From Bradyrhizobium sp. CB82 (lineage in GTDB: Bacteria > Pseudomonadota > Alphaproteobacteria > Rhizobiales > Xanthobacteraceae): DNA of 64,000 nt. The notes beneath the pieces were generated by a model, which was not told the origin of the DNA, ran no database searches, and worked only from the letters and a program-made list of their open reading frames with translations. Shown one piece after another: positions 18,726 to 27,179 of the stretch (position 1 is the stretch's first letter; every line of letters starts with the position of its first letter). The position numbers and the translations under genes are program-made. The stretch spans positions 2,671,001 to 2,735,000 of the forward strand of contig NZ_CP121650.1 in NCBI RefSeq assembly GCF_029714405.1. The letters are read 5' to 3'.

Positions 18726-19103
18726 TCAACTAGGAAAGCACGCCTGGGCCGTCAACGTTAGTGGCGAGAGATTGAGCACTTGCGGAAACTGAAACGCATA
18801 ACTGGCGCTCACCTGATTGCCGCATGTTGGCGTGGAGTAGGTGAATGTCTGCGCCGGGAGACTGAGGCCGAACGCCTGCTGGGCGGCGTAACCGGCAATA
18901 GCGTCGCTGCTCGGGCAAAGCGTTGGATTGACGGTCGCGCAGCGTGCCGCCATTTCCGTCCCATGTTGCAGGCCGAGCTGGGTCCAAAACAGCAGCCCGA
19001 ACTCGATGATTCCAAATATGAATAAAAAGAAAACCGGAGCGGTCAGAGCAAATTCCAGCGCTGACGCCGCTCGATTGTCTCGCCATATCGTCGTGAACGT
19101 CAC
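18726..19103 (-). CDS. TadE-like pilus assembly protein
   Basis: The 125-residue protein starts with WRDNRAASALEFALTAPVFFLFIFGIIEFGLLF, the TadE-type type-IV-pilin-like N-terminus with the conserved Glu and a single membrane helix. A short secreted part with paired cysteines follows. The GTG at 19103 overlaps the stop of the upstream tadE-type gene (GTGA), so I take it as the coupled start although the frame runs further upstream. Together with the two genes before it, it forms a small pilus assembly or pseudopilin unit; no tad secretion ATPase or prepilin peptidase is in the window. Confidence 0.8.
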   Translation of the reverse strand: MTFTTIWRDNRAASALEFALTAPVFFLFIFGIIEFGLLFWTQLGLQHGTEMAARCATVNPTLCPSSDAIAGYAAQQAFGLSLPAQTFTYSTPTCGNQVSASYAFQFPQVLNLSPLTLTAQACFPS

Positions 19104-19603
19104 TGCAGCCTCGCAGTGGATTGAGCGTTGTAGGTGTAGGTGGCGGCGACGATCTGATAGTTGATCAGAGTAGAGTACGTCGCCTGCGCCGAGACCGTCG
19201 TATATGTTCCGGCCTGCGCGCCGCCCGGGCAAACCGTACCGCAGCCAACACTGCTAACTCCACCGCTTGTTGGGCAGCCGCAAAACTGAACGGGCGCAGG
19301 TGATGCCGTGATGGCTGTGGAATTCGTTGCGCTCGTTACCGCGCTGGAGATTCCGCTCGTATCAAAGCCGCGCGCAATGGCATATTGCGCTCCCGCCTGC
19401 GCCGCCTCCTCGACCTGCATCTTGCGATAGACCGCGAGCCCAATATCAGCCACCGAGACGACCATCAGAGACAATAACGGGATCATGATGCCGAATTCGA
19501 TGGCGGCTGCGCCGCTTGGATCGCCGACTGCCGCGCGGACGTACCGACGCAAGACATAAGGTAATCGACCTCGGTTCTCGGATAATGACTTTTTCATTTG
19601 CAT
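19100..19603 (-). CDS. TadE/TadG-like pilus assembly protein
   Basis: The 167-residue protein has a hydrophobic segment with the TadE pattern (DPSGAAAIEFGIMIPLLSLMVV) at about residues 29-52. KMQVEEAAQAGAQYAIARG and a Ser/Thr/Gly-rich exported part with several cysteines (FCGCPTSGG, VGCGTVCPGG) follow. The ATG at 19603 has GAGG about 8 bases upstream; another ATG two codons on and a GTG three codons earlier are alternatives. The gene lies 10 bases after the TadG-like gene and overlaps the next tadE-type gene. Confidence 0.8.
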   Translation of the reverse strand: MQMKKSLSENRGRLPYVLRRYVRAAVGDPSGAAAIEFGIMIPLLSLMVVSVADIGLAVYRKMQVEEAAQAGAQYAIARGFDTSGISSAVTSATNSTAITASPAPVQFCGCPTSGGVSSVGCGTVCPGGAQAGTYTTVSAQATYSTLINYQIVAATYTYNAQSTARLQ

Positions 19604-19613
19604 CGGAGCCACC

Positions 19614-20939
19614 TCATTCGACGAGTTGCGCGGTCTGCGAGCCGATCGCCGCAGTGCCGAGTGCGGAACAATTGACCTGAAGATTCGACGTGCCGGTGAA
19701 TGTCAGGGTATCCGCGATGATCTTGGTGCAGGAGGTACTCGTGCCGTTGCCGCCGCTGAAGCTAAGATTGGCTTTTGGCAGGTAGATCGCGCCGCCGAAG
19801 TTTTGGGTGCCGCCGCCCGTGAGATTAAAGGCCGTTCCCGCAGGCATGTTGCGGTCGCCGTACATGACGATCCCCTTGGTGGAGCCGGTGGTCGGCGCCG
19901 TCAAATCGATGATCGCGTTGCTGCCGATCGAGGCCGTGCCCCAGTTGCTGCCCGACCCCGTAAAGACCAGCGTCACGCCAGTGCCCGTAATCGTCGCGTT
20001 ACCGGCGACGCTTAAATTAGCGCCGTCCAGGTAATAGATGCCCGGGCTTAGGCTTAGAGTGGCTCCAGCATTGACGGTGATGCCGCCACTGTAGCAGCCA
20101 GGGCTGAGGGAGTTGGTCTTCCCATTGGCGTTGATCGTGTACTTCTTGTTGTCGCAGCTCGGCTCCGAGGGTGGAACTACGTTTGCATAGGGATCGGCGA
20201 CCGCCCGCATGTGGGTCCGGATGCCGTTGGTCGCGGTGATGTTGCTCGCGCCGGAGACGTCGCCAACCACTCCGACCTGATTAGCGGAAACGGAGGCGCT
20301 GCCGGCAACGTTGAGGGACGGGCTCGCGCCGGAGTTGCTGTAGAGGTTGCACTTGATCAGATTGAGTTGATTGCTTCCGCCCACGTTCACGGCCGGGCTC
20401 GCGCTCGAATTGAGCGCGAGTACGCAGCCTGTCCCGGAATTGGGTAGGGCGACCGCACGCGCGGTGATGAGCACAGGATCTGAGCCGAACAGCGACGATA
20501 GCAGCCGCTGTTGCGGCTGGCTCACCACGACTTCGACTGCCTGGGTGTTCGAGGTATAGTTGCCCGTCTTCGGCGGTTGGTTGACCACAACGGTGACGTT
20601 GTTCACGGCATTCGCGTAGCCATAGTTCGCTGTCACGGCATTGGCTTCGGAGGTCAGGTCGCCGCTCGCAGTTACGGCTGTTGCCGCACTCACCGCGCCT
20701 GAGTCGGCGGCACTCTGCATATTCTTATGCTTGTAGTACCACCATCCAACCTCGGTGCCGAGGCCGGCTGTGCCGACCAAAACAGGCATCAACAGCGCGG
20801 ACAGGATCACGTAGCTGCCGGACTGGTCTCGAATGAACTGTTGAAACAAACTGGTCTGGCGCAGGCGCGGACTCGCTCCACTGCGCGACAGGTGTTGTGA
20901 AACACTGAAGGAGCGGCTGCAGATCTTCCTGAGGCTCAT
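19614..20939 (-). CDS. TadG-like Flp pilus assembly protein with repetitive C-terminus
   Basis: The 441-residue protein has the TadE/G-like N-terminal membrane segment (FIRDQSGSYVILSALLMPVLVG) and then TEVGWWYYKHKNMQSAADSGAVSAA, the conserved region after the helix in TadG-type proteins. The rest is rich in Gly, Ser, Thr and Asn with short hydrophobic repeats (GGITVNAGATLSLSPGIYYL, NLSVAGNATITG), suggesting a secreted beta-helix-like domain. A GGGAGG ribosome site (20946-20951) supports the ATG at 20939. It heads a three-gene operon with the two TadE-like genes. Confidence 0.82.
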   Translation of the reverse strand: MSLRKICSRSFSVSQHLSRSGASPRLRQTSLFQQFIRDQSGSYVILSALLMPVLVGTAGLGTEVGWWYYKHKNMQSAADSGAVSAATAVTASGDLTSEANAVTANYGYANAVNNVTVVVNQPPKTGNYTSNTQAVEVVVSQPQQRLLSSLFGSDPVLITARAVALPNSGTGCVLALNSSASPAVNVGGSNQLNLIKCNLYSNSGASPSLNVAGSASVSANQVGVVGDVSGASNITATNGIRTHMRAVADPYANVVPPSEPSCDNKKYTINANGKTNSLSPGCYSGGITVNAGATLSLSPGIYYLDGANLSVAGNATITGTGVTLVFTGSGSNWGTASIGSNAIIDLTAPTTGSTKGIVMYGDRNMPAGTAFNLTGGGTQNFGGAIYLPKANLSFSGGNGTSTSCTKIIADTLTFTGTSNLQVNCSALGTAAIGSQTAQLVE

Positions 20940-21908
20940 GTATCCTCCCGGGGTATTTGCCACTTTTTCCTAGGATAGATTGATGCAGACCGATTTAAAG
21001 GCGCCTCAATCGAGCTCATAAAACTTTAACGAATTCGGAGAGCAAGACGACTGGCACGTTGTGAGAGCGGCACTGTGGCCGCTTCCATGGTGTCGCCATG
21101 AGGGTCGAGCATGCCGGTTCCGTCGCCTGCTTGCGCGCCGCCGCTTCTAGCTCGCTGCTGCTCTCGCGCCGCTCCGGCATAAGCCAGCGCATTTGCGGTC
21201 GCAAACGGGCGATCAGGTCGCGCCAATCATCAGCCAGATTGCTCTGACGGTGTTTCGCGACATGTCACATCCAACAGAGAGATTGCCTTTGACTGTCGAT
21301 TCTCATCGCAATCCAGTTTCACGCGCGCATTTCGACGAGCTACCGGCGTGACACCAGCGAACGAGTCATCCGCTAGTTTCCGCGAACCAAGTCCGCGGAA
21401 ATTAAAGCCTCGGCTGCGCCATGCGCATGCGGCAGGCATATAATCCAGGAATTCACTCTGCTCGGATTTGTCGGACATTTGCACGCCGTCGAGCGCGACA
21501 TCCACGAGCCTGGACCCGCGATTATCGCGCGGGCCTGCCAGCTGGTTGCGAGGAGGCGCGCGCCGCGTCATCAGTAACCTGATTGGTCACCGTTAAAACC
21601 CGAGAAGATCGCGGAGCGATTGCGGCAGGGCTATCCCCAACGCGCCCCTGTTGCGCTAAGGCGAATTGCGTGCCTCGATCGGATAGCAGTTGCACGGCCT
21701 TGAAGAGGACAAGTCGGAAGCGACGATCCCAAAAAAGCTTCTCAATGCCGGGAACCTGACATTTTTTTCATATTCTAACAGACTGCGCCGCGTCCTATGT
21801 GATTGACACGGACGGCCCCAGATCGATTCTGCTGCGGGAATAAACCAGCTTTCCAAGTTTTTTCTGCTTGCGATTGGCTGGATACTCCCCTTCGCAAGGG
21901 CGCAACAG
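20940..21908. other. Gene-poor interval between tad genes and the acyltransferase operon
   Basis: Frames up to 113 codons are open here on the minus strand (for example 21230-21571), but I recognise none, and they lack ribosome sites or family features. Promoters for the divergent operons on both sides should lie here. The part from about 21700 to 21900 is noticeably AT-richer than its surroundings. Confidence 0.4.
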
Positions 21909-22190
21909 ATGACCGACAAGGAGCTTGCTCCGCCCAGATATTTGGTGCGTGAGGGCTGCAAGGGATGGATGGTTTACGACCGCAAGCGGAGGGGACCGGC
22001 ATTGGTCGGGACCAATCCGGCGGTCAATTTGCCCCGGGAATTGGCAGACCACATTGCTCCATGGCTGATGGCCGGGTTGCAGGGCAAGTTTGCGCCTCGC
22101 AATGAACGCGCCCCACGACCCTGGCAGGGCCGGCCACCGGAGTTAAGAGCCGCCGGCGGCCTATTTAGTCTATGTAAGCGCGGTGAGTGA
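21909..22190 (+). CDS. Small conserved hypothetical protein
   Basis: The 93-residue protein begins MTDKELAPPRYLVREGCKGWMVYDRKRRGPA and contains ALVGTNPAVNLPRELADHIAPWL. It has no signal peptide or membrane segment. The aromatic and basic first half looks like a compact domain seen in small uncharacterised proteins of rhizobia (from memory, not searched). Its stop overlaps a GTG of the following acyltransferase frame, so it is probably the first gene of the 21909-25613 operon. Function is unknown. Confidence 0.6.
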   Translation: MTDKELAPPRYLVREGCKGWMVYDRKRRGPALVGTNPAVNLPRELADHIAPWLMAGLQGKFAPRNERAPRPWQGRPPELRAAGGLFSLCKRGE

Positions 22191-22195
22191 ACAGC

Positions 22196-23560
22196 ATGGA
22201 CCAGGTCGGGTCGTACGGTGTGGAGTTCGCCCGCGATTGGGCTGAAGCCTCCGCGCGCTGGGGCGACGGCGGCGATGCCACGGTCTTCCAGCACAAGCAC
22301 TGGCTCAATGCGTGGTACTGCGCCTTCGACGCTGCTCCCCTGATCGCCTTCATCGTGGATGCCGCAGCGCGGCGCGACATCGCGCTCGTTCCGCTGGTGT
22401 GGGGCAGACGCCACGGCGTGCGCGTCGTCGAGTTCGCCGATCTTGGCTGTAGCGATTACAACGCTCCGATACTGGCGTCCGACGCGCCGCGCGATTCCGC
22501 GAGCCTGCGCGCCATGGATTCCGCGTTGCTGACGGCGTTGCGCGCCTTGCCCGAGCGCCCCGACCTAATCCACTTGGTGAAGATGCCGCTCGAGATCCGT
22601 GGGCGTCCCAACCCGCTGGCGACGAACGGGCGGGCGACTGCCTGCCCGTTGAACGGCAACCTCGTCGAGTTCACCGATGATTTCGAGGACTATCGTGCCT
22701 CGATCGCCAAGATACAGTTGTCGCGCCGCTGGCGCGTCTTCACCCGCAATCCCGGAGCCAGGTTCGAGATCGTCGTCAACGTCGACGAGGCGCTGCGGAT
22801 TCTCGACGTGATGGATCGCCAGCAGAACAAGCGCATGAAGGAGTTGGGAGAGAGGTTCGTACTCGACGAACCCCGCAACGCGAAGTTCTATCGCGACGTC
22901 GTCCGCCGCGGACTCGAAGACGGCTACGCCGTGGTTTCGGCACTTTTCTGCGGCGATGAGGTCGTGGCCACCACACTGGGACTGAGGCACGGCGCGGACT
23001 ATTCCTTGGTGCGCAGTTCCAACGCCGGGGGGCCATGGTCGAACTGCTCGCCGAGTCTGCTTTGCATCGAACGGACGATGGCGGCCCAGCACAGGCAAGG
23101 CGTGCGGCACTTCGATCTCAGCATCGGCAACAGCGATTACAAACGGCGTTTCGGCGCGAGGCCGATCCCTATGACGGATGTCAGCATCGCACTGTCCTGG
23201 CGCGGCATGCCTGACGTGCTCGCCGACCGCGCCGTGCGGGAGCTGCGGCGCCATCCGCGCGCTTTCGCCGCGGCCAAGCGGCTTCGCAACGCATGTGGCG
23301 GCGCATCGCGGCCTGCAGTTTCGTATGCGACGATCTCTCCCACATATAGCCGAGCGCCGTTCAACTCCGGTTGCCGAGGGCTCGTTCCCATGTCTCTCGA
23401 ACCAACGTCGAGCCTAAGCACTCTCGCTATTACCGAGCGGTCCTACAGAGCAACGATTGTGCCGGCCTCTGTCATTGTGGTTATGATCATTTCGGAGGCG
23501 GCGTGGCTAGTTGGACTCTGCTGGCTGACGATCCTCCTAAGCCGTTTCGCTTTCAGTTAG
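22196..23560 (+). CDS. CelD/FemAB-like GNAT acyltransferase
   Basis: The 454-residue protein resembles the CelD/BcsL acyltransferase group: an N-terminal part with FQHKHWLNAWYCAF, a central region with RWRVFTRNPGARFE and DRQQNKRMKELG, and the GNAT-type end HFDLSIGNSDYKRRFGA near residue 320. These proteins transfer acyl or aminoacyl groups in polysaccharide or cell-surface assembly. The last 57 residues (from MSLEPTSS) form a hydrophobic tail (ATIVPASVIVVMIISEAAWLV) that is unusual for the family and could be a membrane anchor or a separate small protein. ATG 22196 has GGTGAG 8 bases upstream; GTG 22187 is the alternative. Confidence 0.78.
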   Translation: MDQVGSYGVEFARDWAEASARWGDGGDATVFQHKHWLNAWYCAFDAAPLIAFIVDAAARRDIALVPLVWGRRHGVRVVEFADLGCSDYNAPILASDAPRDSASLRAMDSALLTALRALPERPDLIHLVKMPLEIRGRPNPLATNGRATACPLNGNLVEFTDDFEDYRASIAKIQLSRRWRVFTRNPGARFEIVVNVDEALRILDVMDRQQNKRMKELGERFVLDEPRNAKFYRDVVRRGLEDGYAVVSALFCGDEVVATTLGLRHGADYSLVRSSNAGGPWSNCSPSLLCIERTMAAQHRQGVRHFDLSIGNSDYKRRFGARPIPMTDVSIALSWRGMPDVLADRAVRELRRHPRAFAAAKRLRNACGGASRPAVSYATISPTYSRAPFNSGCRGLVPMSLEPTSSLSTLAITERSYRATIVPASVIVVMIISEAAWLVGLCWLTILLSRFAFS

Positions 23561-23616
23561 CGCGAGCGACCTCTCGGCTGGTCACAGACCGGCCTGGTCG
23601 GGCAAGAGCAGGAGCA

Positions 23617-24861
23617 ATGGTCAGCATGCTCGAGGTGAGGGATCGCTATATGAGGACGGAGCAGCCGCCTGTTCTGCTCGCGGCAGGCACCGTCTTGCTT
23701 CGGCCACTTGGAATGGCGGGCATTCCGGCGATCGTCGCCTCGAGCGAAGGCGATGATCCGACATTCGCCTCCCGCTATTGCGGCGGCCGCTGCCTTCTTC
23801 CGCCGCGCAGCGAACCAACTGCGCTTGTCGATGCGCTGCTTGACGCCGGCGAACGACTTTCCAGCCGTCTCGGCCGCCGTGTTCCTCTAATGTATGGCGA
23901 GGATTACTTCCTCGAGCTCATCTATATGCATCGCGAGCGCTTGCAGGAGAAGTTTCTGCTGCTTCTATGCGATCCGGACGTCGCGATCGGGCTGCTGACG
24001 AAGGATCGGTTTGACGAACTCGCGCGCGCCAGAGGAGTCCCTGTGCCACGCAGCCTTGACTGGGATATACTTTCCGAGATCGATGGACCGGTGCTCGCTA
24101 AGCCGCGCTCCAAGTGCGATTGGCACCATTCGATGCTGCAGGCTCGGCTGCTCGGCGACTGTAGCAAGGCCCTTGTTTTCGAGAATGGCGGCGCCGCGAT
24201 GGCGCAAGCTTCTGTTGCGTCCTTTAGGGATCAGCTCGTATTTCAGGAATACGTCCGGGGAAATGATCGCCAGCTTTGGTCATTCCATGGGGTTTCCGAC
24301 GAGCAGGGCAAGCTTCTCGCTTCCTTCGTCGGGAGGAAGTTGCGGACCTTCCCGCCGCTCACGGGCGAGAGCTCCTTTATCGAGATGATCGAGAACGATG
24401 AGCTCGCGGCGTTCGGACGGCGGATTGCCGAACAGTTACCTCTGAAGGGTCCCTTCAAAATAGACTTCAAGACCGATCCCGAATCCGGTCAGCATTTCGC
24501 GTTGGAGGTGAATGCGCGATTCAATCTCTGGCATTGCCTTGGCGCGGCGAACGGCCTCAACCTCATGGAGGTCGCTTATAATTACGTCGTCGCCGGTAGG
24601 CGGCCACCACGTCTTTCCTATCGCACGGACACGCGCTACTTCAGCCTACCGCTCGATTGGCGCGCCTACCGCGCACTTTCGCGGCAAGGGCAGTTGAACC
24701 TCGCGGATTGGGTTTCCTCGATCCTCTTCTCGCGAACCGTCTACAACGTGTTCGCGTGGAGCGATCCAGTGCCGTTCGCGATGGCGTTCGTGCGAAAGGT
24801 TCGCAAGTTGTTCAGTCTGATGATGGCATGTGGGCGCCAATGGCTCTCTATGGCATCCTAG
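23617..24861 (+). CDS. ATP-grasp ligase-like protein
   Basis: The 414-residue protein shows the ATP-grasp plan. There is an N-terminal domain (VLLRPLGMAGIPAIVASSEGDDP), the ATP-binding part (LLTKDRFDELARARGVPVP, then PVLAKPRSKCD), the hinge-side strand VFQEYVRGNDRQLWSFHG, and the metal/carboxylate end FKIDFKTDPESGQHFALEVNARFNLWH near residue 290. Such enzymes join a carboxylate to an amine or thiol through an acyl phosphate. The ATG at 23617 follows GGAG closely; the frame is open further upstream inside the acyltransferase gene. It overlaps the phosphatase gene by 22 bases. The substrate is unknown, perhaps an amino acid or peptide on a surface polymer (inference from neighbours). Confidence 0.78.
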   Translation: MVSMLEVRDRYMRTEQPPVLLAAGTVLLRPLGMAGIPAIVASSEGDDPTFASRYCGGRCLLPPRSEPTALVDALLDAGERLSSRLGRRVPLMYGEDYFLELIYMHRERLQEKFLLLLCDPDVAIGLLTKDRFDELARARGVPVPRSLDWDILSEIDGPVLAKPRSKCDWHHSMLQARLLGDCSKALVFENGGAAMAQASVASFRDQLVFQEYVRGNDRQLWSFHGVSDEQGKLLASFVGRKLRTFPPLTGESSFIEMIENDELAAFGRRIAEQLPLKGPFKIDFKTDPESGQHFALEVNARFNLWHCLGAANGLNLMEVAYNYVVAGRRPPRLSYRTDTRYFSLPLDWRAYRALSRQGQLNLADWVSSILFSRTVYNVFAWSDPVPFAMAFVRKVRKLFSLMMACGRQWLSMAS

Positions 24862-25613
24862 GCGACATCCACGGCAATCGCGAGGCCCTGATCGCGGCTC
24901 TTACGGCGATCGATTCTTACGGTCCCGAACGGCTCCTTTGTATCGGTGACATCATTGGCTATAACGCAGACTCCGATGAATGCACTGCCATCTTGCGCGA
25001 GCGCGGGGTGGTCTCGATCGCAGGCAATCACGATCTCATCGGCATCGGCATCCTTGGTTTTGAGCGCTGCTCGAACAAGGCAATGCATGCGCTCAAGCGC
25101 ACGCGCTGCTCGCTCCAGCCCGGCACCGTCGAGTACCTGAGTTCGCTGCCGCTAAGCCTTCCTGTCGAGGATCGTGCAGTCTTGGTTCATGGCGGCGTGC
25201 GCGACGTGCAGCAGTATATGATCGGCACTCACCATATCGCGGAGAATGTTGCTTACCTTCGCGCGGATCTTCCGGGCCGCAAGATTTGCTTCTACGGTCA
25301 TGTGCACCAGCAAAAAGTCTTCGAGATCGGGAAGGGTGGAGACATCCGCGAGCTTCCTGCGAACGGAGTCGTGAAATTGGATCCCGATCGCGAATATTTC
25401 ATCAACCCAGGATCGCTGGACGCGTCACGCAAGCCTCAACCGAAATTGGCCGAGTTTGCACTATTCGACAGCGTCGTGCTGACCGTCGAGTTCCTGCGCG
25501 TGTCGTATGATGACGCTCTGACGGAAGCGAAGGCCGCCATGGCCGGATACCGTACCGGATTTTGGCGTGATCGGTATTACAGCTTGCGGCGCAAGCTCCT
25601 CGGCCGTTCGTGA
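24840..25613 (+). CDS. Calcineurin-like metallophosphoesterase
   Basis: The 257-residue protein has all metal-binding motifs of the fold: GDIHGNREAL (residues 8-17), CIGDIIGYN (near 36), the GNHD tetrad (near 63), LVHGGVRD (near 115) and YGHVHQQ (near 152). It probably hydrolyses a phosphomonoester or diester in the cytoplasm; YfcE- and PrpE-like proteins are similar. The ATG at 24840 starts the homologous region and overlaps the ATP-grasp gene end; ATG 24828 is possible. It closes the 21909-25613 operon and may act on an intermediate of that pathway. Confidence 0.85.
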   Translation: MALYGILGDIHGNREALIAALTAIDSYGPERLLCIGDIIGYNADSDECTAILRERGVVSIAGNHDLIGIGILGFERCSNKAMHALKRTRCSLQPGTVEYLSSLPLSLPVEDRAVLVHGGVRDVQQYMIGTHHIAENVAYLRADLPGRKICFYGHVHQQKVFEIGKGGDIRELPANGVVKLDPDREYFINPGSLDASRKPQPKLAEFALFDSVVLTVEFLRVSYDDALTEAKAAMAGYRTGFWRDRYYSLRRKLLGRS

Positions 25614-25713
25614 GTGAACAGTGATAAAACGCCGACCACGCTTAAGCGGGCCGCTCTGCAACAATTACCGGTTCATCGAAGCCGATCAAGCGCCTGGAGG
25701 GGGTTGCGAGGCT

Positions 25714-26877
25714 CTAGCGCGCTGGCGCGCGCATGGACGCCGGCTGTCCTGGGAGCTTCAGCCTCGGGCCTACCTCGGTCAGCTTGCCATCGGCGAGGTT
25801 AAACACCTGCAGGTCCTGGTCGATGTAGTTGGCCACATACAGGTGGTCGCTGTTCGGGCTGTAAGCGATGCCCTCCGGCAGGCCGCCGAGCGGCGCACGC
25901 GCAGTCACTGTCAGCTTGCCGTCGGTGCCAATCGACATCAGAACGAGTTCGCCACGTTTGGTCTTGAACCAGTCGCTGTCCTTGGCCGAGGTGCCGAGCA
26001 ATAGCGCCGTGGCTGCGGTTTTGCCATTGGGCGCGATGGCGAAGCCTTCCGGTCCGGTACCGGGGGTCATCACGTCGACCACGTGGGGATGTGGACCCGC
26101 CGCTGCGATTACCACCGCGGCATCGGCGTTGTTCTTCTGTGCGCCGGTGTTCGATGCGATGACGTACTGGCCGTCCGGCGTGATGTCGATGTTGTAGGGA
26201 TTGAATGCCGATGGAATGTCCAACGACTTGTCGTAGGTCACGTTTTGTCCATCGACTGTCAACACGCCGATTTTGTTCACGAGGTTGAGGCAGACGAAGG
26301 CGCGCTTGCCGTCGGGTGCAATGACAACGGCCGCAGCCTGCTGCTCCAGCGGTACCTCGCCGACGGCCTTGACCGTTGTGCCCTGGATGGAGACAACAGA
26401 GACACTCTTGCCTTCTCGGTTGGCAATCAATGCGAGATCGCCCTTGCTTGAAATCGATAGACCGGACGGCTGTCGCCCGACGGCAACCGTGTCGATCAAC
26501 TTCGGCGGATCGGCGGTGAGGTCAATCACGTACAGTTTGTCGTCGGGGACCGTTTTCCAGGAGTTGCCCTCCTGGACGTGAATCACGGAATTGGCGACCA
26601 GGCCCAGCTTGCCGTCTGGTGTGATCTGCAGGTTCGTGGGCGGGCCCAGCAGAGAGTTCGCCAGCGGCAGGCTTGAGCGAATCCTGGGCTTGGCTGGGTT
26701 GGAGATATCCATGACCAGCACGGCGTCATTGCCCGGAGCGCCGTTCGTCTGGCCCTCGGCACCGTACGTGATCTTGCTGTCAAGGCCGATCAGGATATCG
26801 TTGGTTCCGGCCTGCGCCAGGCCGCTGTCGACGAGGCTGGCCAGGCACATGGCGTAAACAGCACGGCGTAAGGTCAT
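25714..26877 (-). CDS. Exported beta-propeller (YncE/lactonase-like) protein
   Basis: The 387-residue protein has a signal peptide (MTLRRAVYAMCLASLVDSGLAQA) and about seven repeats of the YVTN/lactonase propeller type: TPDGKLGLVANS, LYVIDLTADPP, APDGKRAFVCLNLVNKIGVL, TPDGQYVIASNTG, APNGKTAATALLLG and SPNSDHLYVANYIDQDLQVF. Such propellers are periplasmic and can be cofactor-binding, redox-linked or lactonase-like proteins; no catalytic role can be assigned. GGAG lies 10 bases before the ATG at 26877. The frame is open further upstream without homologous sequence. Confidence 0.83.
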   Translation of the reverse strand: MTLRRAVYAMCLASLVDSGLAQAGTNDILIGLDSKITYGAEGQTNGAPGNDAVLVMDISNPAKPRIRSSLPLANSLLGPPTNLQITPDGKLGLVANSVIHVQEGNSWKTVPDDKLYVIDLTADPPKLIDTVAVGRQPSGLSISSKGDLALIANREGKSVSVVSIQGTTVKAVGEVPLEQQAAAVVIAPDGKRAFVCLNLVNKIGVLTVDGQNVTYDKSLDIPSAFNPYNIDITPDGQYVIASNTGAQKNNADAAVVIAAAGPHPHVVDVMTPGTGPEGFAIAPNGKTAATALLLGTSAKDSDWFKTKRGELVLMSIGTDGKLTVTARAPLGGLPEGIAYSPNSDHLYVANYIDQDLQVFNLADGKLTEVGPRLKLPGQPASMRAPAR

Positions 26878-27179
26878 GATGCGTTTTCTCCCCGTTCCGC
26901 CGATTTCTTGATGAACCGTACCCCGCAGCCTCGAGGCCGGGCAACCCATCTGCGCCTGACGGCGCGATCGTGTTAAGAGCGTTGCGGCAAGTGTTTGGCG
27001 GGTTTCGCTCCGATGATGGCATTCTGCCAGTGATTTGCCCGACGTGTCAAATGATTTCGCAAAAAACGAAGGCCGTCGTGCCGCCACCGTCGACTCCTTT
27101 GCATGGGGTTGTTTTTGATATTTTGTTCAAGACCTGTGGCGATGGCGCAGCAAGACCAGCGCCGAAACGGGGGTGAACC
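26878..27179. other. Intergenic region between divergent genes
   Basis: This interval separates the propeller gene and the uracil/xanthine permease gene, which read away from each other. It includes an AT-rich stretch at about 27105-27135 that probably carries promoter elements for the permease. I cannot define a promoter or operator with confidence. Confidence 0.35.

Noticed and set aside
21230..21571. 113-codon minus-strand frame that briefly recalled a PilZ-like start
   Set aside because: The similarity does not extend, there is no ribosome site and codon use is not convincing.
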